Assembly: GCF_025151385.1 (NCBI RefSeq)
Contig: NZ_CP102287.1
Coordinates: 3,162,001-3,226,000, forward strand
Direction: 5' to 3'
Length of the DNA: 64,000 bases
Origin: Hoylesella buccalis ATCC 35310
Lineage (GTDB): Bacteria; Bacteroidota; Bacteroidia; Bacteroidales; Bacteroidaceae
A program made the translations under genes and the position numbers. Position 1 is the first letter of the stretch. The number at the start of each line of letters is the position of its first letter. The notes beneath the pieces were generated by a model. The model did no database searches and had not been told where the DNA came from. It saw nothing but the letters and a program-made list of their open reading frames with translations. Below are positions 34,566 to 44,091 of this stretch, piece by piece.

Positions 34566-35006
34566 ATGAAAAAAGTATCTTATATCTTCCTCATTCTCCT
34601 GATGCTCGCAACATGGACCTCGTGCGAGCTGGAAACATCTAACAATGGGGCCTTAGACGGTTATTGGCGTTTGCAACAAGTAGACACCTTGCAAACCAAG
34701 GGAACGACCGACCTCTCTGCGCAACGATTGTTTTGGTCGGTTCAAGGCAAGATTCTCATGCTCAACGATTTGGATTACCGCTATCCCGAGTGTGTGATGG
34801 AGTTTGAACACCGTGACCAGCGTCTGACGTTGCACAGGCCATTGCTTTCTGAGAGAACGAAGGGCGACCCCGTGATAGACGATGTGAAGATTCTCTATCC
34901 ATACGGCATTCGGCGGCTGGACGAGCAGTTTGAGGTGGAACGGTTAGATGGTTCGCGTATGATATTGCGCAGTGAGCAGCTTCGATTGGTGTTCACCAAA
35001 TTTTAA
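34566..35006 (+). CDS. Small lipoprotein, DUF4847-like
   Basis: A 146-residue lipoprotein. The ATG at 34566 gives a signal peptide with a lipobox-like end (LATWTSC, Cys20). An in-frame extension upstream overlaps the Wzi-like gene and is not credible. The mature part (LDGYWRLQQVDTL; FWSVQGKILMLND; LRLVFTKF) resembles lipocalin-like DUF4847 proteins that often follow Wzi genes in Bacteroidales. It probably sits in the periplasm or outer membrane as a partner of the upstream protein. Function unknown. Confidence 0.75.
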   Translation: MKKVSYIFLILLMLATWTSCELETSNNGALDGYWRLQQVDTLQTKGTTDLSAQRLFWSVQGKILMLNDLDYRYPECVMEFEHRDQRLTLHRPLLSERTKGDPVIDDVKILYPYGIRRLDEQFEVERLDGSRMILRSEQLRLVFTKF

Positions 35007-35480
35007 GAGCATCGGATGGCTCTTTCACAACAAAAGTTGGTTTGTCGTCAACCTTATTTTTTGTTTTAACAACGAATTTAACGAATTTAACGAATCCGAT
35101 TGTTGGAATCAATGAACGCCAGCGTTCGCCAAATGAAACGAATTTAGCACAGATATGGACGTGTTGCTGTCGTTAGATTTGTTCCATTCGCAGAACGCTT
35201 GCGTTCATGGTCTTGCTTAGTGAATTCGTGTAATTTGTTAAATTTGTTGTTAACAATATTTCCCTTCAATAAAAGAGCCGTGTTGCTCCGTGCCATTCCG
35301 TTGTTACTATAACATTTTCGTTAAATGTGTGTAAAAAACATGCGTTGTATTTTTTACAACCAATGCTTTTGTGTATCTTTGCATCGAATTACGGAATTTT
35401 ATGAATGAGGTATTCATCAATTCTTTTCAGGAGTAACAGTCCAACGACATAAAACAACAATTAAATATCATTTTGAATTT
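35007..35480. other. Intergenic stretch with hairpin repeat and promoter
   Basis: It contains a long hairpin-forming repeat (35055-35303) and, before the BspA-like gene, TATCTTTG at 35374-35381 as a probable -7 box. No gene is visible. Confidence 0.6.
35055..35303. repeat. Long hairpin-forming repeat, copy 1
   Basis: AACAACGAATTTAACGAATT at the left pairs imperfectly with AATTTGTTAAATTTGTTGTT at the right. The inner arms TGAACGCCAGCGTTCG and CGCAGAACGCTTGCGTTCA also pair. The same 250 bases recur at about 39877-40123 with only a few changes, and a shorter relative lies at 39747-39865. Confidence 0.8.
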
Positions 35481-36107
35481 ATGAAAGAAAATTACAACAA
35501 CAAGACAAAGCTTCGCAGCGCATGGTTAGCGCTTGTGTTGCTGATGATAACGGCTCTGCCTATCACCGCACAGACCGCGGGCGAAAAGTTCCAAGTCGGA
35601 CAACTGTATTATGAGGTGGTGGATGCCACGAACCATACCGTGAAAGTGACATACGCAAACACAGATGCGACAAAGCCAGAAGCAAGGCAGCAGGAGTTAA
35701 TTGATGAAACTACAAACATCCCTGACCAGTGGAAAGGCTACAGCGGTACGCTGAAGACAAATGCAGTGGACAAGAATGGCAAAAAAGTTGAAACAATGGA
35801 AGACGAACTTGCGTATGAATTGGCTACTGGACAGATTTACACCATTACTATTCCAGATAAGGTCAACTATAATGGCAAGGACTGGACAGTCACAGCCATC
35901 GGCTCCTATGCATTCATCAATGAAAGAAGAATCAGAAAAATAGAACTTCCTAAAACGATAGAAGCCATTGAAGATGCTGCCTTTTATCAATGCAGTGTCA
36001 CATTGTTGAATTTTCCGAAAAATCTGAAGTACATAGGCTGGCGCGCCTTCTATAAGAGCAATTTGGCACCTTTCTACCTTAACAATAGTTCGTTAAAATT
36101 TGAGTAT

Positions 36108-37469
36108 ATGGCTACGCAGCCTTAGGCTGCCAGCCAATGAGTTCTTTGACAATCTTACTAATTAAAGTTCGGTTCGGTCGGCATCGGGACATGTCGAAAA
36201 TTAATTTCGTATAGTTCGCATTGAACATCAACGACTTAACTTTTGCCATGGAATTGTCCATGCCATTGTCTTTTATGAAGACCTTGGCGGCATTCAGTGA
36301 GGCGAACGATGCGTTGAACGCAAAGTCCAGCTGGCTCTTGTGTCTTGCCTGACAATCCATAAGTCCCGTAAATTGCTTGCTGTCGCGATAGCAGAACTCT
36401 ATCTGGAAACGAGTGCGGTATGTCTTCAATACTTCCTCACCCGTCATTGAGAGTTTTGTCGAGAAGAACAACTTGCACTTTCCACCGGGCATTCGCCAGA
36501 TGACAAGTCGCACCCTCTTCTTCAGAGCCTTGGCATAAGCCTCGAGGGTGTACGCCTTTCCGTCCAGTCCATCAATGTGCAGTTCTTCCATGCATGAGAG
36601 GTTGAGGTTTGCCAAGTCAATCTTGTCTCCCTTGACTCTTGGTCGTCCACGCCTCTTTTCCCTCTTGGGAATGTAATGCAGGCAAGCGTTGTCACGGAAG
36701 CGGCTGACCAGATAGAAGCCAAGCTCCGATATGCCCTTCTCGAACGTGGATGTGGAGAAGAATGCGTCAGCCACTACTATATCAGTGATACTCAGCAGTT
36801 TCTTTGAATACCGCTTCATAACACTGATGTAATATTCAACGAGTGTCTTGTTCCTCATCTTCAGCGCGGAGTTCCCTATTGTCTGATGGGCACGCAGCAT
36901 CATGCACTTGTTGTTGGCAACATCCAGCAAGCCGACGCCCATGATTTCAAGTCCGTGCTTCACCGCCCCTGCACATCCCGACCAGAACCGTCCGATATGA
37001 GGAGTCTTCTTCCCAGCCTTGCTGATATAGCATGGGTCTATGGCAATGGCAAGTAAGCCATCCATGTCCAACACACGCCTTGCAAGAGACAGGTTCAACA
37101 GAAGCCAATCGATGCAGTCTTTCTTCTTGCGGTTGAAATTCTGACGATAGGTCTGCTCGCCATGCTTGCCGTAGCGAGCCATCTGTGTGAAGTTTATCTT
37201 TCTGGGTAGAATCATATATAAAGTTAGTATCTCGATGAGCAGAGTCTGGAAAGTTTTTGCTAACTTTGCACCAGATTCTTTTATTGATGTACGGATTGCA
37301 TCCTTGAGGATCTCCTCATATTGGCTAAGTGGCTCTGAAATCATCATACTTTTAAAGTCTTGTATCAACTATAAAGGTACTGAAAATCAGACACTTAGCC
37401 AAATTTATTTAGTTATGTTTTGTTAATCAACTCGCTCATTTTCAAACAATTATGTGATTATTAACAGAG
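36108..37469 (-). mobile_element. IS4-type insertion sequence inside the BspA-like gene (ends approximate)
   Basis: The left end is within a few bases of 36108-36110 because the transposase stop codon is at 36112. The right end is near 37466-37469, where the host reading frame resumes. GAGTAT occurs at both borders (36102-36107 and 37467-37472), but only a TAT duplication restores the frame. I could not find convincing terminal inverted repeats; GGCTA at 36110 and TAGCC at 37396-37400 are the best but leave 69 unexplained bases. Confidence 0.75.
36112..37347 (-). CDS. IS4-type DDE transposase
   Basis: An apparently intact transposase of about 411 residues. Catalytic-type residues are seen in LLAIAIDPCYISKAGKKTP, in IVVADAFFSTSTFEKG and in the YRTRFQIEFCYRDSKQF block, the Y-(2)-R-(3)-E-(6)-K pattern of IS4-like enzymes. 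The ATG at 37347 is preferred over 37368 because TTGG (37402-37399), 19 bases, and TACCTTTA (37379-37372) place transcription start near 37365. The gene ends only a few bases from the left border of the element. Confidence 0.85.
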   Translation of the reverse strand: MMISEPLSQYEEILKDAIRTSIKESGAKLAKTFQTLLIEILTLYMILPRKINFTQMARYGKHGEQTYRQNFNRKKKDCIDWLLLNLSLARRVLDMDGLLAIAIDPCYISKAGKKTPHIGRFWSGCAGAVKHGLEIMGVGLLDVANNKCMMLRAHQTIGNSALKMRNKTLVEYYISVMKRYSKKLLSITDIVVADAFFSTSTFEKGISELGFYLVSRFRDNACLHYIPKREKRRGRPRVKGDKIDLANLNLSCMEELHIDGLDGKAYTLEAYAKALKKRVRLVIWRMPGGKCKLFFSTKLSMTGEEVLKTYRTRFQIEFCYRDSKQFTGLMDCQARHKSQLDFAFNASFASLNAAKVFIKDNGMDNSMAKVKSLMFNANYTKLIFDMSRCRPNRTLISKIVKELIGWQPKAA

Positions 37470-39323
37470 TATTGACCTTAAAGAATATAAAGGTAGAAAC
37501 CCCGCCAAAGAAGGGACATGGGAGAGAAAACCTGGTACAGCGGTTGATATTCCAGGCTCAACTGCCATAGGTCCCCAAGCCTTTGAGGGAAGCTTTTCAA
37601 CGTCAAAGTTTAAGTGCCCGAATATAACATTCGTGGGGTATCAGGCTTTCAAGGGTGCCAAAATTGATATAACAACAGCCATCCCTGCAACAGCGAAGAT
37701 TGGCGAACTGCCCGAAGATAACAAAATTAAGGCGATGTATAACAACCTGCCCGCAGGCACTGACCAGCGGTCGGGCGTGGAATCCTTTGCGGAATTCAGC
37801 GGCAGTGTAAGTTTGGCTGAAGGTCCAACAACCATCCCTACAGGCATGTTTGAAAAAGCCTTTACCAACTTATCTCATTTTCTCATTCCCTTTTCTGTGG
37901 TGAATTCCATAGACGAAAGAGCTTTCTCAAATGCTGGTATTCTTAGTTTCAACGCCTTGTCTGAAGTAAAGAGGATTGGTGCAAGGGCTTTCGAAAATGG
38001 CGTTATGTCAGGTGATTTTGTAATTGGAGACCAAGTTGAGGAAGTAGGCGATGGTGCCTTTGCGGGAAATACCAAATTGGAAGCATTTATCTTGAAGGGT
38101 AGTGCTAACTGCAAGATTGGTGTAGAAATTCTTGAAGGTTGCCCCAACTTGGAATTTGTAGACTTGCGCAATGTAAAAAATGAAGATTTTAAAAAGAACC
38201 TGAAGAATTTGTCGCGCGAATTTAATTCGCATACAATCACATCAGGTTTGCCTACCCACACTCTCGTGTTTCTTCCGGAAGCAACGGACATCACCATTGC
38301 GGATGGTCAGGACGTGAACTTTGTCAAGAGCGACGGTACATGTACCAAGCTGAGCTTGCAGGATGGCATGGAATACGAGTTTCTTTGTGACATCAAAGCC
38401 AATCAAGCAGTTTACAACAGATGCAACATGACCATTAACAAGACAACCATAGATCGTGGTTACAACACCCCATTAGAAGTTGCTCATTATGAAGGAGATA
38501 ATTCTCTAACCTCCTACCGCGAATTTTCTAAGTTTGCTGATGGCAAGCACTGTTTCACTATCTTTTTACCGTACGCCGTGACATTGCCAGAAGGCATACG
38601 CGCATACGAGTTGAGATATAAGAACAAGAAAGAGTATTTCACAGATGGTATTAAAGATGATGAGTTTCCTCAATACCCTAACGGTTATCCATTAGGTGAA
38701 ACACAATTCTATGTCTTCAATTCAATACCTGACGGCAGCACGCTCGAGGCGAGCAGGCCATATCTCCTGCGTATCACTGATGGAAACAATCACACCTCCG
38801 AGAAATTTACGGCCAACAATGTGGAAATAGCTAAGTCACCTGAAAAGTTTGGCATAGTCGATGGAGGACGCTTAAAGCCCGTTGGCTTCCCCGCCACGTC
38901 GTCTGAGCAGTCTTACAGCTTCCAAGGCAGTACCGAAAAGATTCCTGCTGAGGCTTATGGTCATGATAGGCCTTATGTGCTGAACATAGTGAAGAAGCAT
39001 ACCATTGAAGGACTAAATAAGGAAATCGATGTGTGGAGGCAAATGAAATATGAAAATAAGGGATCAAATATACAAAATCCCAGCATACCGCCATTCCGTG
39101 GTTTTGTAAATCTTTTGCCGGGTGCTTCAAGCGCCAAGCAATTCATGGTACTCTCGGAAGGGGAGACGACGGGCATTAGCAGTGTGACAGAAAATGCCGA
39201 CGCACAGCAAGGCGCACAGCGCATTTACACCATTGACGGACGCTATGTTGGCACCAACTTCGACAGTCTGCCATCGGGCATGTATATCATGAAGGGTAAG
39301 AAAACATTAAAGACGAAATAAAG

Positions 39324-39560
39324 ATGAACACTAAAGATAAAAATATAAACAGCACAGCTGGCGACAGGCGCACCTACTTGTCGCCATGCGTCCAAATCAT
39401 CAAAATGGAAACAACTAACCCCTTAGCGGAAAGTCTCGAAATACCAATAGACACTCCCGGTGCCACTGATGCCAATGGAAAGCAGTGGCAGGGCGACGAC
39501 TTGGACTCATGGGACGAAGAGGATGGCAACAATGAAAACAACTGGGGAAGCGGGTGGTAA
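39324..39560 (+). CDS. Small acidic protein paired with the BspA-like gene
   Basis: A 78-residue protein whose ATG lies two bases after the stop codon of the BspA-like gene, so translation is probably coupled. It has no signal peptide. The central YLSPCVQIIKMETTNPLAES resembles a motif of small Prevotella proteins encoded after surface-protein genes. The C-terminal half is strongly acidic and rich in D, E, N, G and W. Its role is unknown. It should still be translatable if the 3' part of the BspA gene is transcribed. Confidence 0.65.
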   Translation: MNTKDKNINSTAGDRRTYLSPCVQIIKMETTNPLAESLEIPIDTPGATDANGKQWQGDDLDSWDEEDGNNENNWGSGW

Positions 39561-39746
39561 CCCTCGGCATGCGTGCCGAGAATAGCCATGCTACCAGTGA
39601 TGACATGGAATAGAGTGGGAGGGAACCAATGGTTTCTCTCCCACTTCGTGTTTGATAGCCGCTCACCAGGTTGTAACCTCCAACATCATCCTGCTGGTGG
39701 TGTGGAACAACTCTTTCATATAGAAAGTATGTTGCCAACAACAATC

Positions 39747-40187
39747 ATTTTTTTGTTTTAACAACGAATTGAACCAATTAAACAAATTCGATTGTTGGAA
39801 ATCAATGAATTATTCATGGTCCTGTTTAGTTGATTCGTATCATTTGTTTAATTTGTAGTTCAACATTAATCATTTTCTTTTGTTTTAACAACGAATTTAA
39901 CGAATAACACAAATTCGATTGTTGGAATCAATGAACGCCAGCGTTCGCCAAATGAAACGAATTTAGCACAGTTATGGACGTGTTGCTGTCGTTAGATTTG
40001 TTCCATTCGCAGAACGCTTGCGTTCATGGTCTTGTTTACTTGATTCGTTTCATTGGTTTCATTCGTTGTTCAACAATAGTTCCCTACAATAAAAGAGCCG
40101 TGTCGTTCCGTGCCATTCCGTTGCACCTAACACCGCCTGCCATGCGATTCGTTGCATTGGTTCGATTCGTTGTTAAAACAAAAAGAA
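39747..40187. repeat. Composite hairpin repeat, copies 2 and 3, with terminal inverted repeats
   Basis: A partial copy (39747-39865) and a full copy (39877-40123) of the repeat seen at 35055-35303 lie in tandem. The outer ends are inverted copies of each other over 29 bases with one mismatch: TTTTTGTTTTAACAACGAAT from 39750 and its complement ending at 40184. The arrangement suggests nested insertion or duplication of a small non-coding element. Confidence 0.75.
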
Positions 40188-40220
40188 AAGGGGGTGCATC
40201 AAAATGATGATGCATCCCCT
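40184..40220 (-). terminator. Terminator of the dcuB-ansB-porin-aspA operon
   Basis: GGGGTGCATCA (40191-40201) pairs with TGATGCATCCCC (40208-40219). On the minus strand it is followed by a T-rich tract (CCCTTTTCTTTTTG), as expected for a terminator after aspA. Confidence 0.8.
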
Positions 40221-40250
40221 TATCATGTTATCAGGGCTTTCGCCCTATGC

Positions 40251-41660
40251 CTATAGGTTGTGTGATTGCAACATGGCCTTTGGGTCGAGAATCTTGTCAA
40301 CCTCTTCGGCACTCATGAGCTTCTTCTCCACCACAATCTCGTGTAGGCTCTTACCGGTCTCCAGTGCTTCCTTGGCTACCTTGGTGCTGTTTTTGTACCC
40401 AATGTATGGGTTCAGCGCCGTGACAATGCCGATGGAATGTTTCACCATGTCGAGGTTGTGCTTCTCGTTCAAGGTAATGCCGCTCACGCATTTCTCCCTG
40501 AAGGTGTTCATGACGTTGGTCATCCAGGTGATGCTTTCAAACATGCACTCTACGATGACAGGCTCCATGACGTTGAGTTGCAGCTGTCCGGCTTCGGCAG
40601 CCATGGTGATGGTCATGTCGTTACCGATGACTTTGAAGCACACTTGGTTGGTCACCTCGGGTATGACGGGGTTCACCTTACCCGGCATGATGGAAGACCC
40701 CGGCGCCATAGCTGGCAGATTGATTTCGTACAAGCCGCAACGAGGACCTGAAGCCATGAGACGGAGGTCGTTGCAAATCTTGGATAACTTGACCGCCAAT
40801 CGCTTCAATGCTCCTGAGTAGCTTACATAATCGCTGGTGTCTGGTGTGGCCGCAATCATGTCTTTGGCCTTCACAAACTTGTCGCCGGTGAACTTGGTGA
40901 GATACTCGGTCACCAAATCAGCATAGCCTGGAACTGCGTTCAGACCTGTGCCAATGGCTGTGGCACCCATGTTGATGGTGAGCATTTTCTTCGCATTGTA
41001 TTCGATGTACTCCAGCTCATCTTCCAATGTGTTGGCAAAAGCGGCGAACTCTTGTCCCGATGTCATGGGCACAGCGTCTTGCAATTGGGTGCGACCCATC
41101 TTCACTGCGTCTTTAAACTCGTCGGCCTTGGTGCGCAAGCAGTCTACGAGTGCTTTCAGGCTCTTCAACAAGTCTTTGTTCATGCGGTAGGCCGCATAGC
41201 GTAAAGCTGTAGGGTAAGCGTCGTTGGTAGACTGTCCGCAGTTGACATGGTCGTTGGGGTAGCAGTGCACATAGTCACCTTTCTCAAATCCCATCAACTC
41301 CAGTGCGCGGTTGGCAATCACCTCGTTGGCGTTCATGTTCACGGATGTGCCGGCTCCACCTTGCATCATGTCAATGCAGAAGTTGTCCCACAGCTTACCT
41401 CCGATGATATCATCGGCAGCTTGACAGATGTGATCTGCAATGTTTTTGTCAAGGGCACCCAGCTCAGCGTTGGCTGCGGCAGCGGCCTTCTTGACGTAGG
41501 CGATGGCCATGATAAACTGGGGATAATCGCACATCTTGGTGTTGGAAATGCGATAATTGTTGATGGCGCGCTGCGTTTGAACACCATAATAAGCGTCTGC
41601 TGGCACTTGTAATTCGCCCAAGAGATCAGACTCTACTCTGTATTTTTCGTTTGTTTCCAT
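40251..41660 (-). CDS. aspA: Aspartate ammonia-lyase (aspartase)
   Basis: A cytoplasmic enzyme that deaminates aspartate to fumarate and ammonia. The 469-residue length is standard. The fumarase/aspartase signature GSSIMPGKVNPVIPEV lies near residue 320, with its mobile-loop serine. The substrate-binding block MQGGAGTSVNMNANEVIANRA near 97 and MGRTQLQDAVPMTSGQEF near 185 are clear. As the last gene of the operon after dcuB, ansB and a porin, it would feed fumarate to anaerobic respiration. A gap of 116 bases separates it from the porin gene. Confidence 0.94.
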   Translation of the reverse strand: METNEKYRVESDLLGELQVPADAYYGVQTQRAINNYRISNTKMCDYPQFIMAIAYVKKAAAAANAELGALDKNIADHICQAADDIIGGKLWDNFCIDMMQGGAGTSVNMNANEVIANRALELMGFEKGDYVHCYPNDHVNCGQSTNDAYPTALRYAAYRMNKDLLKSLKALVDCLRTKADEFKDAVKMGRTQLQDAVPMTSGQEFAAFANTLEDELEYIEYNAKKMLTINMGATAIGTGLNAVPGYADLVTEYLTKFTGDKFVKAKDMIAATPDTSDYVSYSGALKRLAVKLSKICNDLRLMASGPRCGLYEINLPAMAPGSSIMPGKVNPVIPEVTNQVCFKVIGNDMTITMAAEAGQLQLNVMEPVIVECMFESITWMTNVMNTFREKCVSGITLNEKHNLDMVKHSIGIVTALNPYIGYKNSTKVAKEALETGKSLHEIVVEKKLMSAEEVDKILDPKAMLQSHNL

Positions 41661-41776
41661 TGTATTTACTATTTATTTTTGTAGTTGTTTTTTTAGTGTT
41701 TATCATGGTTCGTCATAACAGACGAACGTGGACACGAGGGGTGTCTCACGTTCATCTTGCTGTTAAAGGGCTGTTG

Positions 41777-42976
41777 TTAGAATGCCTTGATTCTGTACAT
41801 GAAGCCCAATTCGATGCGACTGGTGTTGTAGTCAGCCAGTTTGCTCTTATCGGTGAACTTGTAGTTGCGGCCGATGTATGACAAGAATACGCGGCAGTCT
41901 TGTGACTTGACAGGATAATATTCCAAGCTGGCAAAGTAACCAAAGGACTTACGATAGTTCTTGAGTTCTTCGATCTTGCTGACACTTGCCGTCTCGTACA
42001 TGCCTTTGAGCATCAGGTTCCACTGTGGAACGAACTGCCAATTAACTTTGGTTATGAACGAGTTGTAGTTCACCTTGCCGTAGCGCACGTTGCCTTTTCC
42101 GCGGAATGCAGACAAGTCGCTGGTGGCAATGCCCAGACGGTCTACGTCGTCAAAGGCCCCCATGTAGTCGAAATACCACTGGAAGGTGGGCAAGTTGAGC
42201 TTTTGACCGAGCATCACCATCTGGCTGCTCTGATCCTTGGCCTGTGTCTGTGTGCCCACTGACCAACGCGTTTGTAGCTTATCGCCAAAGAAATTACCAT
42301 TCCACAAGAAGATATAGGTCAATGGATGTTTGGCAGCTTCCACAGCTTCAGTCTTTCCATTCTCTTTCATCACCTTGAGGTCAGCCCCGTATTCTTGAGT
42401 CAACTTGTTGTTGTAAGCATTGGTGATGTTCAGGTTGAACTCCTGAGATTCCACGGGTTTGAATGCGAAGTTTACGCCGGCCATGAAGTTATCCATGTTG
42501 TCAACCATGTCAGAGTATTGGTAGATGTACATGGGGTTTTCGTCAAATTCGAATCCACCCCAGTTTTGACACATCTTACCACCCGTGATACCGAGCTTGT
42601 CGGTGACCTGATAACCAACCGAAAGAATGTCGGTAGCCTTAGCAAAGTTGTCCTCGCCCTGCGCACCATTGGCTTTATTCAAGCGGTGACGGAAACGGTA
42701 AGAGAGTTTGCCGAAGGAACCTTTGATTTCCAATCGGGCTTGCTTGTTCTTGAAGGACGAACCCCAGTCGTTGCCATCGTAGGCCTCTTGGAAGGAAGAC
42801 GCATAGTTGAAGTATACATTGAATGCGTCGCTTTTCTTCTCCAATTTGGACAGACGACTTGCTAATGACTCGTAATTGCCATCTTCGCCACCCATGCCTG
42901 TATTGTTACCTTGTGCGCTTGCGCCCAGTGCCAAAGACATCATAGCGCAAATCATCATTATTTTTTTCATGTTCAT
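41777..42976 (-). CDS. Outer-membrane porin (OprO/OprP-like)
   Basis: An exported beta-barrel of about 400 residues. The start at 42976 (or 42970) gives the signal peptide MNMKKIMMICAMMSLALGASAQ. A short coiled stretch (YESLASRLSKLEKKSDAF) precedes the barrel, as in trimeric porins with periplasmic helices. The barrel has strand patterns such as LSYRFRHRLNKAN and FNLNITNAYNN and ends with phenylalanine (LGFMYRIKAF). Its place between ansB and aspA suggests that it lets asparagine, aspartate or dicarboxylates across the outer membrane. That specificity is inference. Confidence 0.75.
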   Translation of the reverse strand: MNMKKIMMICAMMSLALGASAQGNNTGMGGEDGNYESLASRLSKLEKKSDAFNVYFNYASSFQEAYDGNDWGSSFKNKQARLEIKGSFGKLSYRFRHRLNKANGAQGEDNFAKATDILSVGYQVTDKLGITGGKMCQNWGGFEFDENPMYIYQYSDMVDNMDNFMAGVNFAFKPVESQEFNLNITNAYNNKLTQEYGADLKVMKENGKTEAVEAAKHPLTYIFLWNGNFFGDKLQTRWSVGTQTQAKDQSSQMVMLGQKLNLPTFQWYFDYMGAFDDVDRLGIATSDLSAFRGKGNVRYGKVNYNSFITKVNWQFVPQWNLMLKGMYETASVSKIEELKNYRKSFGYFASLEYYPVKSQDCRVFLSYIGRNYKFTDKSKLADYNTSRIELGFMYRIKAF

Positions 42977-43006
42977 TATGTTTATTCCTGTTATCAATGA
43001 TAGGAA

Positions 43007-44059
43007 TTAATATTCTTGGTAGTATTTCTGAATTTGCTGCCAGTCGTGTGTTTTCGTCAAAGCCAGCATCAACAATACGCGTGCTTTCTGAGGATTGAGG
43101 TTGAGAGATGCCACGAAATGATATTTGTTGTCATCTACCTCAGCATTCAAGTTGGTAGGACCTGTGGGAACACGGCTTGAACGAACGATTTGGATGCCGC
43201 TGTTCTGTGCTTTGATAGCCACGTCGAAAACGTCTTTGTAGAAGTTGCCGTCGCCAACACCTGCCAATACAATGCCATCGTACTTGGCATCAACGAATGC
43301 CTTGATAGGAAGGTCAGAGCAGTTGGAGTAACCGTAGATGATGCCCACCTGTGGCAACTTGTCGAGGTTGTCCACGTTGAATACTGATTCTGTTCCGCGC
43401 TTGTAGGCTGGTGTTTGCAGATAGTAAGCCTTGCCATTGAACACGTTACCAATTTGACCATAGATGCCACCCTTGAACGTACCGCAGTCGGTGGTGTGTG
43501 TCTTGATGACCGATTTGGCGTCAAACAGTTGGTCGTTCATGCAAACCATCACGCCCTTGTCGCGCGATTCGGGTGTAGCAATGGCAGCCACTGCATTGTA
43601 CAGGTTGGCGGGTCCGTCAGCAGAGATGGCTGTGGCCGAACGCATGGCACCTACCAAGATGACAGGCTTGTTGCTGTGTACGGTGAGGCTCAAGAAGTAA
43701 GCAGTCTCTTCCATGGTGTCGGTTCCATGAGTGATCAGCACGCCGTCGTAACCTTCTTGGTTGAGCAGCTGGTTGATTCGTTTGGCCAGTTTCAGCCACA
43801 CTTGGTCGTTCATGTCCTGACTACCGATGTTGCAAATTTGCTCACCCGATACATCAGCGATGTCTTTAATCTGCGGAACGGCAGCAATCAAGGTTTCTAC
43901 ACCCAGTTGGCCGGCATTGTAAGCCGATGAGGTAGAACTTGTGGATACACCAGCAATGGTGCCACCTGTTGCCAAGATGCGAACCTTAGGTTTGGCACAT
44001 AGACCAACGGTAACGAACAATGCAACAATCACCAGGATGTTGATACGTAAATGTTTCAT
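43007..44059 (-). CDS. ansB: Type II (periplasmic) L-asparaginase
   Basis: It hydrolyses asparagine to aspartate and ammonia in the periplasm. A signal peptide (MKHLRINILVIVALFVTVGLCA) precedes a typical 330-residue asparaginase. The first catalytic threonine is in ILATGGTIAGVS near residue 34. The second active-site motif GVLITHGTDTMEETAYFL is near 110, and the AMRSATAISADGP block follows. Spacing to dcuB upstream is 32 bases and to the porin gene downstream 30 bases, so the genes are co-transcribed. Confidence 0.93.
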   Translation of the reverse strand: MKHLRINILVIVALFVTVGLCAKPKVRILATGGTIAGVSTSSTSSAYNAGQLGVETLIAAVPQIKDIADVSGEQICNIGSQDMNDQVWLKLAKRINQLLNQEGYDGVLITHGTDTMEETAYFLSLTVHSNKPVILVGAMRSATAISADGPANLYNAVAAIATPESRDKGVMVCMNDQLFDAKSVIKTHTTDCGTFKGGIYGQIGNVFNGKAYYLQTPAYKRGTESVFNVDNLDKLPQVGIIYGYSNCSDLPIKAFVDAKYDGIVLAGVGDGNFYKDVFDVAIKAQNSGIQIVRSSRVPTGPTNLNAEVDDNKYHFVASLNLNPQKARVLLMLALTKTHDWQQIQKYYQEY

Positions 44060-44091
44060 AATAAATTGTTTTTAAGTGATTAAATATGATA

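Larger units (their letters stand above)
35481..39321 (+). pseudogene. BspA-like leucine-rich repeat surface protein, split by an IS
   Basis: The 5' part (35481-36107) encodes a signal peptide (SAWLALVLLMITALPITAQ), then an N-terminal domain and BspA/Treponema-type repeats (ITIPDKVNYNGKDWTVTAIG; YAFINERRIRKIELPKTIEA). The 3' part (from about 37467) resumes similar repeats (IGPQAFEGSF, VGYQAFKGAKI, IDERAFSNAG). It ends in a sorting-like C-terminus (IYTIDGRYVGT, SGMYIMKGKKTLKTK). Joining the parts on a 3-base TAT duplication gives a continuous frame, LKFEYIDLKEYKG. The intact protein would be about 825 residues. Such proteins act in adhesion and host binding in oral Bacteroidales. As it stands the first part ends in IS sequence after six extra codons and the second part lacks a signal peptide. 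Confidence 0.85.
39561..40250. other. Intergenic repeat region between the BspA locus and aspA
   Basis: About 690 bases with no gene. From 39747 to about 40187 it consists of repeats with long inverted arms. A terminator for aspA (40184-40220) closes the stretch. Short open frames here merely translate repeats. Confidence 0.7.

Noticed and set aside
36102-37472. GAGTAT as a 6-base target duplication of the third IS
   Set aside because: Joining the host sequence on it gives a TGA stop and a frameshift, while a TAT join restores the frame; the match may be partly chance.
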